A stretch of 64,000 nucleotides of DNA, taken from Roseovarius aestuarii. Its GTDB lineage: Bacteria > Pseudomonadota > Alphaproteobacteria > Rhodobacterales > Rhodobacteraceae. Location: positions 235,295-299,294 of the forward strand of contig JAPWHL010000003.1 of the NCBI GenBank assembly GCA_027214255.1. The letters are read 5' to 3'. A program made the position numbers and the translations under genes. This document shows positions 1-8,158 of the stretch, piece after piece (the first letter of the stretch is position 1; every line of letters begins with the position of its first letter). The notes under the pieces were generated by a model. The model saw only the letters and a program-made list of their open reading frames with translations. It had not been told where the DNA came from and made no database searches.

Positions 1-1460
1 GGCACGCCCGCCTGCGCGCGGGGCAATGGGCGACCTTCCAGCTTGGTCAGGGACGCGATACGCGCCACTTCTTCTACCAGATCGGCCTCGCCTTGGACAT
101 CGGGGCGCCAGCTGGGAACATGGGCCATGTCCCCTTCCAGGCGAAACCCCAACGCGGTCAGTGTTTGCCGTTGTTCTGCCTCGGGGATATCCATCCCGAC
201 CAATGATTGCACCCGTGCCGGTTTGAGCCGATAGGCGCGGCTGACGTCGGGAACTTCGCCCGCAACAACGACCTCCGAGGGCGTTCCGCCGCATAGATCG
301 ATGATCATTTGCGTGGCCAGATCAATCGCATCCATGTTGAATGCGGGGTCGATCCCGCGTTCATTGCGATAGCGCGCATCCGAGTTGATCTTCAGCGCCC
401 GTCCCGTCATGGCGATCTGCACGGTGTCCCAAACCGCAGCCTCAAGGAAAACGTCCGTTGTGTCCAACGTGCATCCGGTGGACAGCCCGCCCATGATGCC
501 ACCGATGCTTTCGACGCCGCTATCATCCGAGATCACGACCTGACCGGGCGAGAACGTATAGGGCTTTTCATCAAGCCCTGTCAGGGTCTCACCGCCAAGG
601 GTGCGATGAACGCGCAGATCGCCGGTGACTTTGGCCGCGTCAAAAACGTGCAAGGGGCGGTTTCTGTCATAGGTGAAGAAATTCGTGACATCGACCAGCG
701 CGGAAATGGGGCGCAAACCGATGGCGCGCAGCCGGGCTTGCAACCATGCGGGGCTGGGGCCGTTGGTGACGCCTTTGATCAGACGCCCGGCGAAGATCTC
801 GCAGCCGCCTTTACGGGTATCGTCATCGATGGTGACGTTGATCGGGCAGGGGAATTGCCCGTCAATCTGTGCCGTCTTTGCAGGTTTCATTGTGCCCAGA
901 CCGCGCGCCGCAAGGTCCAAAGCGATGCCGCGCACGCCCAAGGCATCGGGGCGGTTGGGCGTGATCGCGATGTCGATCATTGGATCAACCTTGGCAGGAT
1001 CATTGGCCGCCAGCCAGTCGGTGTATTTCTCGCCTACTTCGCCCGAAGTCAGCTCGATAATGCCGTCATGTTCGTCGCTGAGTTCCATCTCGCGCTCGGA
1101 ACACATCATTCCATAGCTCTCAATGCCGCGGATCTTGCCGACGCCGATAGTGGTGTCGATGCCGGGTACATATACGCCGGGCTTGGCCACGACCACGGTA
1201 ATACCTTGGCGCGCATTGGGGGCACCACAGATGATCTGCAACGGGCCTTCGTCGGTCTTTACCTGACAGACGCGCAGACGGTCCGCATCGGGATGCGCCT
1301 CGGCGCTGATCACTTTGCCGATGGTAAAGGCCGACAGGCGCGCGGCGGGGTCCGAGACCTCCTCGACTTCCAGCCCCAGATCGGTCAGCGCATAGGTGAT
1401 TTCATCGACAGACGCCGTCGTGTCGAGGTGGTCTTTGAGCCAGGAGAGGGTGAATTTCAT
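1..1460 (-). CDS. pheT: Phenylalanine--tRNA ligase beta subunit (partial, C-terminal part outside window)
   Basis: Charges tRNA-Phe with phenylalanine in the cytoplasm as the beta half of the (alpha-beta)2 enzyme. The reading frame runs from an ATG at 1460 ([14 protein letters not shown], a typical PheT N-terminus) without a stop to the window start, giving about 486 of the roughly 800 residues usual for the family. The last visible part reads RIASLTKLEGRPLPRAQAGVP-like text. Its ATG overlaps the TGA of the small membrane-protein gene just upstream (ATGA), and pheS lies one gene further upstream, so it is probably translated from the pheS transcript. The start is fixed by the N-terminal motif and the overlap. 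The gene is truncated only by the window edge. Confidence 0.95.
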   Translation of the reverse strand, partial: MKFTLSWLKDHLDTTASVDEITYALTDLGLEVEEVSDPAARLSAFTIGKVISAEAHPDADRLRVCQVKTDEGPLQIICGAPNARQGITVVVAKPGVYVPGIDTTIGVGKIRGIESYGMMCSEREMELSDEHDGIIELTSGEVGEKYTDWLAANDPAKVDPMIDIAITPNRPDALGVRGIALDLAARGLGTMKPAKTAQIDGQFPCPINVTIDDDTRKGGCEIFAGRLIKGVTNGPSPAWLQARLRAIGLRPISALVDVTNFFTYDRNRPLHVFDAAKVTGDLRVHRTLGGETLTGLDEKPYTFSPGQVVISDDSGVESIGGIMGGLSTGCTLDTTDVFLEAAVWDTVQIAMTGRALKINSDARYRNERGIDPAFNMDAIDLATQMIIDLCGGTPSEVVVAGEVPDVSRAYRLKPARVQSLVGMDIPEAEQRQTLTALGFRLEGDMAHVPSWRPDVQGEADLVEEVARIASLTKLEGRPLPRAQAGV

Positions 1461-1807
1461 TTGTCATTCCTCAAGAAATAGATACGCCGGATGGCCCAAT
1501 CAAACACGCCGACAAGCTGCTTCCAGAAAAGTGCAGCGATGCCGACAATGACAAGTAGTGGCCAGATGATCCACACAAAGGTGCCAGCGATAAGAGTGCC
1601 CGAAACATATCCGGCGGACCCCGTCAGGATCATCGCCCGAGAGCTATGGACAACCGCAGAAATTCCAAAAACTTGACTGAGCATTGCCATAGCGCCAGCC
1701 GCGCCAAGGCTGGTCCCACCGATTGCTTTGCGGTTCCACCGATTCTCAGAAGGGTTCCATGTGAAGTTGGCGGTGCGAGCTAGCCCGGAAACAATGATAT
1801 TCCTCAC
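1457..1807 (-). CDS. Small membrane protein inserted between pheS and pheT
   Basis: I do not recognise this 116-residue protein. The N-terminal half is soluble-looking (residues 1-40, with Trp/Asn-rich text). The C-terminal half has hydrophobic stretches at about residues 58-92 ([20 protein letters not shown]), then an amphipathic basic tail ending [10 protein letters not shown], so one or two membrane passes are likely. It starts with GTG overlapping the pheS TGA stop (GTGA) and ends with a TGA overlapping the pheT ATG (ATGA). It must therefore be co-transcribed, and probably translationally coupled, with both synthetase subunits. pheS and pheT are normally directly adjacent, so the insertion is notable. 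Function unknown; any role in synthetase biology is speculation. Confidence 0.8.
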   Translation of the reverse strand: MRNIIVSGLARTANFTWNPSENRWNRKAIGGTSLGAAGAMAMLSQVFGISAVVHSSRAMILTGSAGYVSGTLIAGTFVWIIWPLLVIVGIAALFWKQLVGVFDWAIRRIYFLRNDK

Positions 1808-2877
1808 CTACTCAACCCACCCCGCAATGTCGGCACATCCAGTGCCGCGAACCCATAGTGGCGCAACCAGCGCAGGTCGGAATCAAAGAATGCCCGCAAA
1901 TCCGGAATGCCGTATTTCAGCATCGCGATCCGGTCGATGCCCATGCCAAAGGCAAAGCCCTGCCAGACGTCTGGATCCACGTTGCCTGACCGCAGAACAT
2001 GCGGGTGCACCATGCCCGATCCCAAAATCTCGAGCCAGTCGTCGCCCTCGCCCACTTTCAATGTGCCGCCTTCCCACGAACAACGGATGTCGACCTCGGC
2101 GGACGGCTCGGTGAACGGAAAATGCGAGGCCCGAAAACGCAATTCTACATCGTCGACCTCAAAGAACGCCTTTACGAATTCTTCCAACACCCATTTCAGA
2201 TTGGCCATCGAGATGTTCTTGTCGATGGCAAGCCCCTCGATCTGGTGGAACATCGGCGTGTGGGTCATGTCATAGTCGGCACGGTACACACGGCCCGGTG
2301 CGATGATGCGGATCGGCGCGCCCTGATCCTGCATCGAGCGGATCTGAACCGGGGACGTGTGCGTACGCAAGACATGCGGCGGGCGCTCATCTCCTTCGGC
2401 GCGGTGGGTATAGAATGTGTCCATCTCGGCGCGGGCCGGGTGGTGGCCGGGAATGTTCAGCGCGTCAAAGTTATACCAATCGCTTTCGATCTGCGGGCCT
2501 TCGGCCACGGCAAAGCCCATGTCGGCAAAAATCGCGCTGACCTCTTCTGTCACTTGGCTGATTGGATGGATGGTCCCCGCGCGACGTGGGCGCGAGGGCA
2601 ATGTTACGTCCAGCCACTCACTGCGCAGGCGTTCGTCCAGCGCGGCATTTTCCAGCGCGCTCTTCTTGGCGGCCAATGCGCTGTTGATCTCATCCTTAAG
2701 CGCGTTCAACGCGGGTCCGGCGACTTGCCGCTCTTCGGCGGTCATTTTGCCCAACTCGCGCATCTTCAGGCTGATCTCGCCTTTTTTGCCGACGGCGCGC
2801 AAGCGCAAATCCTCAAGCGTCGCCTCGTCGGGGGCGTTCGCGATCAAGTCGATATAGGTCTGGCGCAGATCGTCCAT
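1804..2877 (-). CDS. pheS: Phenylalanine--tRNA ligase alpha subunit
   Basis: Catalytic class II subunit of phenylalanyl-tRNA synthetase, 357 residues, a normal length. The first ~90 residues form the coiled-coil tRNA-binding arm ([19 protein letters not shown]). The catalytic domain carries THTSPVQIR (motif 2 region), [21 protein letters not shown] and motif 3 [15 protein letters not shown] near the C-terminus. The ATG at 2877 is preceded on the minus strand by a good ribosome site (CAGGAGACACGCC). The stop overlaps the GTG of the following small membrane-protein gene. The upstream leader contains a long hairpin at 2911-2949. Classical pheST operons are often attenuated by a Phe leader peptide, but I did not find a Phe-rich leader here. 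Confidence 0.98.
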   Translation of the reverse strand: MDDLRQTYIDLIANAPDEATLEDLRLRAVGKKGEISLKMRELGKMTAEERQVAGPALNALKDEINSALAAKKSALENAALDERLRSEWLDVTLPSRPRRAGTIHPISQVTEEVSAIFADMGFAVAEGPQIESDWYNFDALNIPGHHPARAEMDTFYTHRAEGDERPPHVLRTHTSPVQIRSMQDQGAPIRIIAPGRVYRADYDMTHTPMFHQIEGLAIDKNISMANLKWVLEEFVKAFFEVDDVELRFRASHFPFTEPSAEVDIRCSWEGGTLKVGEGDDWLEILGSGMVHPHVLRSGNVDPDVWQGFAFGMGIDRIAMLKYGIPDLRAFFDSDLRWLRHYGFAALDVPTLRGGLSR

Positions 2878-2910
2878 GGCGTGTCTCCTGACTGTCGCGG
2901 TCTTCCTAAA

Positions 2911-2949
2911 GCGTTTCTATTAAACCTGAAACAGGGGCAATAGAAACGC
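2911..2949 (-). promoter_or_regulatory. 39-nt hairpin in the pheS leader
   Basis: GCGTTTCTATT at 2911-2921 pairs perfectly with AATAGAAACGC at 2939-2949. The loop contains a second short pairing, CCTG with CAGG. The element lies 34 nt upstream of the pheS start, within the probable 5' leader. It could be a leader regulatory hairpin or an intergenic repeat copy. No U-tract follows the stem on the minus strand, so a simple intrinsic terminator is unlikely. Confidence 0.45.
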
Positions 2950-3168
2950 CGCGCGATCCATCAAAGGTTTGGGCGTATCGAGAAAACGCGTGGTTCAAGT
3001 TTGTTCGGTCAGGCTTTAGCCATTCCGCCCCTCAGCGGCAAGCCCCGAGCGAGGAAGGGGCAATCCGGTTGGCAGTGAAGTCAGGGGATCATTGCCTCAA
3101 ATGACTGGCACTCTGAGTGCACCGGATCAATGGCTGATGCTGTTGTCAACGATTGGATAGGAAGGGTG
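2950..3168. other. Intergenic region between pheS and the tRNA
   Basis: No convincing coding frame or RNA gene was found here. The stretch should hold the pheS promoter (minus strand) and the 3' end of the tRNA transcript, but I could not assign a clean -35/-10 pair. Confidence 0.5.
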
Positions 3169-3245
<77 letters not shown>

Positions 3246-3258
3246 GTACACAGCGGGC

Positions 3259-3287
3259 GGGATAGTCTCAGGCGCTGCCGCTGTCAA
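3259..3287 (-). promoter_or_regulatory. Sigma-70 promoter of the CAU tRNA
   Basis: On the minus strand a perfect -35 TTGACA (3287-3282) is separated by 17 nt from TATCCC (3264-3259), which lies 14 nt before the mature tRNA 5' end at 3245. TATCCC-type -10 boxes are common in strong stable-RNA promoters of this group. Placement and spacing are ideal. Confidence 0.7.
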
Positions 3288-3584
3288 ACCGAAACTTCGG
3301 CTTGAATGCGGTGATTTGCAATTGAATGGCCGTTGTCCAGCCTACCGGACGGGTAAACCGTTCAAAAATGAGATGTGGCTTGCGGTGTAAAATCGGTTTG
3401 GCAGTTGTGATCAATGCGCCAGATCGCCCGCTATATGGAAGCGCTTTGAAACGGCCTGTTCCTAAAAGGTTACTCAAACCTTCGGTAAAGCGCATGGATT
3501 CGCCAGAATTGTGCCGCCGATACGCCACCGCGAATGATCAAATTCCGGATCAGTCCCAATCCAGTCCAGATCAGGAGATATCCG
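3288..3584. other. Intergenic region without a convincing gene
   Basis: Open frames exist on both strands (for example 3268-3528 minus, and a long plus frame across 3326-3910), but they overlap the tRNA promoter or the signal-peptide gene and show no recognisable protein features. I see nothing else here. Confidence 0.4.
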
Positions 3585-3857
3585 ATGAAGCCAATTTGCG
3601 CCGCCCTAGCCCTGCCCGTACTTGCATTCGGGCTTATGACGACGCCCGCAGATGCCTTTGGCGTGCCAAAACGCGCCGCCGCGCCGCCCCCGGCCGAACA
3701 TCAGGGGCAATGGTACACAACGCCGGATGGTTGTTCCTATTCGCGCGCCAAGGCACCGGGATACGCTGTGCAATGGGTGCTGATTCTCAATCCGCACCAT
3801 ATCGGTCAGCCCAATGCCGGGCGTCATTGTCGGGCCAGGCTGCGCACCGAGGGTTGA
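3585..3857 (+). CDS. Small secreted protein of unknown function
   Basis: A 90-residue protein I do not recognise. The N-terminus is a clear Sec signal peptide: Lys at position 2, hydrophobic CAALALPVLAFGLM, then TTPADA as the likely cleavage site near residue 24. The mature part is about 65 residues with a proline/alanine-rich start, a GQWYTTPDGCSYSRA segment and two cysteines (in DGCSY and GRHCRARL) that could form a disulfide. The ATG at 3585 is preceded by CAGGAGATATCCG, a good ribosome site, so the longer in-frame start upstream is rejected. It stands alone between the tRNA and a perfect hairpin at 3925-3965. Confidence 0.75.
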   Translation: MKPICAALALPVLAFGLMTTPADAFGVPKRAAAPPPAEHQGQWYTTPDGCSYSRAKAPGYAVQWVLILNPHHIGQPNAGRHCRARLRTEG

Positions 3858-3895
3858 GAGGTGCTCTGGTCGGTGGGGCCAATGGCGCTGGCCCT

Positions 3896-3965
3896 GCATC
3901 TTCTGGCTAAAAATATCCAAATTCTTTGCCCAAATCAAAGCGCGCGGCGCTTTGATTTGGGCAAA
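3896..3965. repeat. Recurrent intergenic module: tail motif plus 19-bp perfect hairpin
   Basis: Positions 3925-3943 and 3947-3965 are perfect inverted repeats of 19 nt (arms TTTGCCCAAATCAAAGCGC and its complement) around a 3-nt loop. Immediately left, 3896-3918 is the reverse complement of a tail beginning GGATATTTTT and ending in AGCCAGAAGATGC. That tail matches 21 of 23 positions of a second copy at 13780-13802, where it also follows a hairpin. The hairpin may end the small secreted gene's transcript, but no U-tract follows it on either strand. Confidence 0.7.
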
Positions 3966-3980
3966 GATGATCTTCAAACG

Positions 3981-4013
3981 AAAAACGCCGCCGTGGGTTT
4001 GTCCACGGCGGCG
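3981..4013 (-). terminator. Rho-independent terminator of rpmI-rplT
   Basis: On the minus strand, downstream of rplT, an 11-bp perfect stem (CGCCGCCGTGG at 3986-3996 with its complement at 4003-4013, 6-nt loop) is followed by TTTTT and then CGTTT. Geometry and position are those of an intrinsic terminator for the ribosomal protein operon. Confidence 0.9.
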
Positions 4014-4037
4014 CTAATTCAGTACAGCAACTGGCGC

Positions 4038-4403
4038 TTAGGCAGCCAGAGCGCCTTTGGCTTGCTCGACGATCGCACCGAAGGCTGCGGGCTCGTGAAC
4101 TGCCAGATCGGCCAGAACCTTACGGTCCACTTCGATACCTGCCAGGCTCAGGCCGTTGATGAAGCGGCTGTATGTCAGTGCCTCGTCATGGCTGCGCACG
4201 GCGGCGTTGATCCGCTGAATCCACAGGGCGCGGAAGTTGCGCTTGCGATTCTTGCGGTCGCGTGTGGCGTATTGGTTGGCCTTGTCGACGGCCTGTGCGG
4301 CCACCTTGAAGGTGTTTTTCCGGCGGCCATAGTAACCTTTGGCGGCCTTGATGACTTTCTTGTGACGGGCGTGGGTAACAACCCCACCTTTAACGCGTGA
4401 CAT
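4038..4403 (-). CDS. rplT: 50S ribosomal protein L20
   Basis: Binds 23S rRNA early in 50S assembly, and in some bacteria represses its own operon. The 121-residue basic protein begins [16 protein letters not shown] and contains the family hallmarks [32 protein letters not shown] and SRFINGL. Length is normal. It follows rpmI by 18 nt and is followed by a strong terminator, forming a two-gene rpmI-rplT operon. infC is not adjacent, unlike in many bacteria. Confidence 0.98.
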   Translation of the reverse strand: MSRVKGGVVTHARHKKVIKAAKGYYGRRKNTFKVAAQAVDKANQYATRDRKNRKRNFRALWIQRINAAVRSHDEALTYSRFINGLSLAGIEVDRKVLADLAVHEPAAFGAIVEQAKGALAA

Positions 4404-4421
4404 ATCCTAAATCCCCCTAAA

Positions 4422-4622
4422 TCAGCGTGCGTAAGGCATCATCGGTTTGATGATACCCTCGTCGGCTTTGCACAGCGTGGTGGTGCCGCGCGCGTTACGA
4501 AGGAATTTGTTGCTGCGTTTGATCATGCCGTGTTGCTTGCCGGCCTGAGCCGCCACAACGCGGCCGCTCGCCGTCACTTTGAACCGCTTTTTGCAGCTCG
4601 ATTTCGTCTTCATCTTGGGCAT
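4422..4622 (-). CDS. rpmI: 50S ribosomal protein L35
   Basis: A small basic 66-residue protein of the large ribosomal subunit. It starts [20 protein letters not shown] and ends KPMMPYAR, both characteristic. The start at 4622 has a strong ribosome site (GAGGAGACGGAA) directly upstream. An in-frame extension to 4781 is rejected because it has no family support. The 190-nt leader upstream probably holds the promoter of the rpmI-rplT pair, but I could not pick a clean one. Confidence 0.97.
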   Translation of the reverse strand: MPKMKTKSSCKKRFKVTASGRVVAAQAGKQHGMIKRSNKFLRNARGTTTLCKADEGIIKPMMPYAR

Positions 4623-4815
4623 TTCCGTCTCCTCTTTGGGTCGGTCGAAAACGCGCGACTCGGCATGCCACGTAAGCCGGACGCGCGGGTTGAGCGCGCC
4701 TTGTAGGTCGCGCGCCTGTTTGACGCAAGCGGAATCGCCTCTTTCAAGATTGTAAAACCGCAAGAAGCAGCGTGAGAACAATTACGAGGGTGCGCTGTGA
4801 CGCAGGCGGCGGATT

Positions 4816-5046
4816 TTAGAGGAACGAGCCAATAACCCGGACAAACGCCGATGGAATGTCCTTAAGGGCGTAACCTCCGGGTTTTTGCTGAATTCCGTAG
4901 ACCACCAGGCACCCAGCCGCGACCAGAACCAGCGCGGCAACGCGTGGTGCCCTGCGGTCTGATACTGACGACACGATTGAGGGAACGGCGAATACGCCTA
5001 AGATCAAACCAATGACTACAAAAAGATCAGAATCCATAACAGACAC
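4816..5046 (-). CDS. Small inner-membrane protein next to pyk
   Basis: A 76-residue protein with two hydrophobic segments, about residues 8-26 (FVVIGLILGVFAVPSIV) and 36-52 (RVAALVLVAAGCLVVYGI), separated by a short polar SDRRAPR loop, and an ALKDIPSAFVRVIG tail. It lies 26 nt downstream of pyk on the same strand and is probably co-transcribed with it. I recall similar short proteins beside pyk in related genomes, but no function. Two ATG codons near the start (MSVMDSD) are both plausible. Confidence 0.7.
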   Translation of the reverse strand: MSVMDSDLFVVIGLILGVFAVPSIVSSVSDRRAPRVAALVLVAAGCLVVYGIQQKPGGYALKDIPSAFVRVIGSFL

Positions 5047-5072
5047 CCATGGGGATTACCCTATGGTGCAGG

Positions 5073-6518
5073 TTAACCCGGATCGGTCGCATAGATCAAA
5101 CTTTCCTGGCATGGTGCGACCCGCAGAATGTTTGTGGTGCCTGGCACGTTGAACGGAACGCCCGCAGTGACCACGATTTGATCCAGTGTCGTGGCATAGC
5201 CCTGCGCGCGCGCCGCACGCGCGGCATTGATCACGGCCAATTTAAAACGGTCCAGCTCTGGCGTCATGACACAGTTCACGCCCCAAGACAGCGCCAGCCG
5301 CCGCGCTGTCCCGCGCAGGGACGTCATCGCCATGATCGGGACGCGCGGGCGCTCGCGCGCAGTCAGCAGCGCGGTGGTGCCACTTTGGGTGAAGCAGCAG
5401 ATAACCTTGATGTTGGTTGTCTCTGCAATTTCGCGCGCGGCGGCAACGATGCCGTCGGCAACCGAATTACGCGCCGCCACGCGAGAGGCTTCGAGAATTT
5501 GGGTGTATGTCGGATCGCTTTCGACTTCACGGGCCACGTTATCCATCGTCGTGACCGCCTCAATCGGATAGCTGCCAGCGGCGGATTCAGCGGACAGCAT
5601 CACAGCATCAGCGCCCTCATAAATGGCGGCGGCCACATCGCTGACTTCGGCGCGGGTGGGAACGGGCGAATCAATCATCGATTCCAACATCTGTGTGGCA
5701 ACGATCACCGGCTTGGCTGCCGCGCGGCAGGCACGTACCAGACGTTTCTGGATTGGCGGGACGTTCTGAACGGGCAGTTCCACGCCCAAATCGCCCCGGG
5801 CAACCATGATCCCGTCGGACGCCGCCAAAATCGCGTTGAACCGGGTCACCGCAGAGGGCTTTTCGATCTTGCTGAGAATCGCGGCCCGTCCGGCTGCCAG
5901 TTCGCGTGCCTCGGTTACGTCCTCTGGACGCTGCACAAAGCTAAGCGCCAACCAGTCGACGCCCAATTGACAGACAAACTCCAGGTCCTTGCGGTCTTTT
6001 TCCGACAAAGCGGCCAGTGGCAATTCTACATCGGGTACATTGACACCTTTGCGGTTGCTGATTGTACCGCCGACGATAACTTCGCATTCAGCAAAATCAT
6101 CGCCACAGGTAACGACCTTCAGGCGGATTTTCCCATCATTGACCAGCAGGGACGCATCCGGTTTCAACGCTTGGAAAATCTCTGCATGGGGTAGGCAAAC
6201 CCGCGTGGCGCTGCCTTCGGTCGGGTCCAGATCCAGACGAAAGGTTGCGCCCGGCTCTAGTTCTTCCTCGCCGTTAGCAAAGACGCCAACGCGCAGCTTG
6301 GGCCCTTGTAGGTCGGCCAGAATGCAGATCGGGCTGTCCAGATCTTTTTCCACCTGCCGGATAATGCGGTGTTTTTCGCGAATGTCATCATGCGCGCCAT
6401 GGCTCATGTTCAGGCGGAACACATCTGCGCCGGCCTCGTGCAGGGCGCGGATGGTTTCGTATGTATCCGAGGCAGGGCCAAGCGTGGCGACGATCTTGAC
6501 GTTGCGATGGCGTCTCAT
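5073..6518 (-). CDS. pyk: Pyruvate kinase
   Basis: Converts phosphoenolpyruvate and ADP to pyruvate and ATP, the last step of lower glycolysis/Entner-Doudoroff. The chosen start MRRHRNVKIVATLGPASDTYE gives 481 residues, the usual length. An in-frame extension to 6593 is less likely. Visible landmarks are FRLNMSHG, the catalytic-lysine motif SKIEKPSAV, the metal/phosphate motif MVARGDLGVELP, and the pyruvate kinase signature ATQMLESMIDSPVPTRAEV with DAVMLSAESAAG. The C-terminal allosteric-type domain is present (FTQSGTTALLTARERP). It is divergent from the gene at 6635, so the 116-nt gap must hold both promoters. Confidence 0.97.
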   Translation of the reverse strand: MRRHRNVKIVATLGPASDTYETIRALHEAGADVFRLNMSHGAHDDIREKHRIIRQVEKDLDSPICILADLQGPKLRVGVFANGEEELEPGATFRLDLDPTEGSATRVCLPHAEIFQALKPDASLLVNDGKIRLKVVTCGDDFAECEVIVGGTISNRKGVNVPDVELPLAALSEKDRKDLEFVCQLGVDWLALSFVQRPEDVTEARELAAGRAAILSKIEKPSAVTRFNAILAASDGIMVARGDLGVELPVQNVPPIQKRLVRACRAAAKPVIVATQMLESMIDSPVPTRAEVSDVAAAIYEGADAVMLSAESAAGSYPIEAVTTMDNVAREVESDPTYTQILEASRVAARNSVADGIVAAAREIAETTNIKVICCFTQSGTTALLTARERPRVPIMAMTSLRGTARRLALSWGVNCVMTPELDRFKLAVINAARAARAQGYATTLDQIVVTAGVPFNVPGTTNILRVAPCQESLIYATDPG

Positions 6519-6634
6519 TTGTGAAATTCCCTGATACAGAAGTGCTTGCGCACCAGTCATGCGTGTTATCGCTAACAAAGCCGGTCGACGCAAGAGGCAC
6601 GCAGCAGGCTTTACGCCGGATGTAATGGAAGGGC

Positions 6635-7411
6635 ATGGAAATGACAGCAGCAGCAGACGGCATGCCCGGTACGGGATTTCAGCCCTATCACGTTATTGGC
6701 AAAGAGCGCGCGTCACGGTGGTTGCTGACCTGTGATCATGCGTCAAATGTGGTGCCTGACTTTGTCTCGGGTGGCGATCTAGGGGTGGCGGCGCCGGATA
6801 TGGCGCGCCACATCGCTTATGATATCGGGGCGGCGGGTGTCACCCGCGCGCTGGCCTCTGCGCTGGACTGCCCTGCGATCCTGTCAAATTTCTCCCGCTT
6901 GGTGATTGATCCAAACAGGGGAGAAAATGACCCGACGCTGGTGATGAAACTGTATGATGGCACGATCATTCCGGGCAATCGACAGGCTGATCAAGCCGAA
7001 ATTCAGATGCGGCTGAATAAACTATATCGTCCCTATCATACCAAACTGGCGCAGATGGCCGCCCGCCGGGACGATACAGTCATGGTGTCGATCCACAGTT
7101 TCACACCCCAGCTGCGTGCGGGGCCACCTCGTCCTTGGCACATCGGTGTGCTCTATGCGGCTGATACCCGTTTTGCGCACCCGTTGCTGGACCGCCTGCG
7201 GGCCGAACCGGATCTGTGCGTGGGGGAAAATCAGCCCTACGGCGGCCACTTGCCCGGAGACGCCATTGCGCGCCACGCCATCGCCCATCAACGCCTGAAT
7301 GTTTTGATCGAGCTGCGCAGCGATCTGATTGAAACTCAGGAAGGCCAACGTGCTTGGGCTGCTCGTCTGGCCCCAATGCTACGTGATGCTTTGACCCAGA
7401 CCGGCCTATAA
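6635..7411 (+). CDS. N-formylglutamate amidohydrolase family protein
   Basis: A 258-residue member of the N-formylglutamate deformylase (HutG-type) family, zinc-dependent amide hydrolases. Family motifs are LTCDHASNVVP near the N-terminus (putative metal ligand His), NFSRLVIDPNRGENDPTL, VSIHSFTPQL and ELRSDLI. Without other hut genes nearby, a role in histidine degradation is unlikely. It heads a tight three-gene run with a tautomerase-like gene (12 nt downstream) and a DUF1244 gene. The substrate is not shown by the sequence. ATG codons at 6635 and 6641 are both possible starts. Confidence 0.9.
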   Translation: MEMTAAADGMPGTGFQPYHVIGKERASRWLLTCDHASNVVPDFVSGGDLGVAAPDMARHIAYDIGAAGVTRALASALDCPAILSNFSRLVIDPNRGENDPTLVMKLYDGTIIPGNRQADQAEIQMRLNKLYRPYHTKLAQMAARRDDTVMVSIHSFTPQLRAGPPRPWHIGVLYAADTRFAHPLLDRLRAEPDLCVGENQPYGGHLPGDAIARHAIAHQRLNVLIELRSDLIETQEGQRAWAARLAPMLRDALTQTGL

Positions 7412-7423
7412 AGGACAGATCGA

Positions 7424-7771
7424 ATGCCCCACGTCATTATTGAACACGCCGCTGACATTGCCAGCACGGAACAAATGCAAACCCTTTGCGATGCGTTGTT
7501 TGCGCGGCTGGCGGCCCATCCTGCCATCCCGCAGGCCAACACTTTGAAACTGCGGTGTGTGCCGGTGACGGCCTATCGGCTGGGCACGGCAGGGCAAAGT
7601 TTTGCCCATGCCACACTGTTGCTCTTGCCCGGACGTGATAGCGACACCAAATCAGACTTGGCGCAGACAACCCTGCGTGAACTAGAGGCACATCTGCCTG
7701 ACGTGTCCAGCCTGTCTGTCAATCTGGCCGATCTGGACGCCAGCTATGCCAAACGGGTGCTGCCCGACTGA
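7424..7771 (+). CDS. 5-carboxymethyl-2-hydroxymuconate isomerase (CHMI)-like tautomerase
   Basis: A 115-residue protein beginning MPHVIIEH. Pro-2 is the catalytic base expected of the tautomerase superfamily, and the PHxxxE start is typical of CHMI/HpaF proteins. Family members isomerise 5-carboxymethyl-2-hydroxymuconate in homoprotocatechuate breakdown, but no other hpa genes are present, so the true substrate is uncertain. It lies 12 nt after the amidohydrolase gene and 27 nt before the DUF1244 gene. The tail reads DLDASYAKRVLPD. Confidence 0.8.
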   Translation: MPHVIIEHAADIASTEQMQTLCDALFARLAAHPAIPQANTLKLRCVPVTAYRLGTAGQSFAHATLLLLPGRDSDTKSDLAQTTLRELEAHLPDVSSLSVNLADLDASYAKRVLPD

Positions 7772-7798
7772 CCAGCCCAACCCAAGGAGGGATCGACC

Positions 7799-8113
7799 AT
7801 GGACAAAGCCACCCAAACCGAGCTCGAAGCTGCCGCCTTTCGCACCTTGCGCGAACATCTGATGGAAAAACGCACGGATGTACAAAACATCGACATGATG
7901 AACTTGGCCGGGTTCTGCCGTAACTGCCTAAGCCGCTGGTACCAAGAAGCCGCGAACGAGCGCGGCATCGAGATGTCCAAGGACGAGGCGCGCCAAATTT
8001 TCTATGGCATGACCATGGACGAATGGAAGCGCGATTATCAGACCGACGCGACGGGTGCCCAAGAGGATGCGTTCAAGGTATCGTTTGCCGAAAACGTTGG
8101 CGACAAAGACTAG
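7799..8113 (+). CDS. DUF1244 family protein
   Basis: A 104-residue protein matching the conserved small family DUF1244 of Proteobacteria. It has FRTLREHLMEKRTDVQNID, the hallmark NLAGFCRNCLSRWYQEAA with two cysteines three residues apart, and FYGMTMDEWKRDYQ. The function of the family is unknown; the CRNC pair could bind metal. The ATG at 7799 follows a strong ribosome site (AAGGAGGGATCGACC). It is the last gene of the 6635-8113 run and converges on dat. Confidence 0.9.
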   Translation: MDKATQTELEAAAFRTLREHLMEKRTDVQNIDMMNLAGFCRNCLSRWYQEAANERGIEMSKDEARQIFYGMTMDEWKRDYQTDATGAQEDAFKVSFAENVGDKD

Positions 8114-8158
8114 ATTGGCGCGCCGGGGGCCTTAGATCAGGCCGCCCGGCACTGTCCT

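Noticed and set aside
309..1481. Long plus-strand open frame (390 codons) opposite pheT
   Set aside because: It is the antisense shadow of pheT in GC-rich DNA. The minus-strand frame gives recognisable PheT text and a family start at 1460.
3268..3528. Minus-strand 86-codon frame upstream of the tRNA
   Set aside because: It covers the strong tRNA promoter, has no ribosome site and no recognisable protein features.
5049..6194. Plus-strand open frame of 381 codons opposite pyk
   Set aside because: Translation has no recognisable features, while pyruvate kinase motifs are complete on the minus strand.
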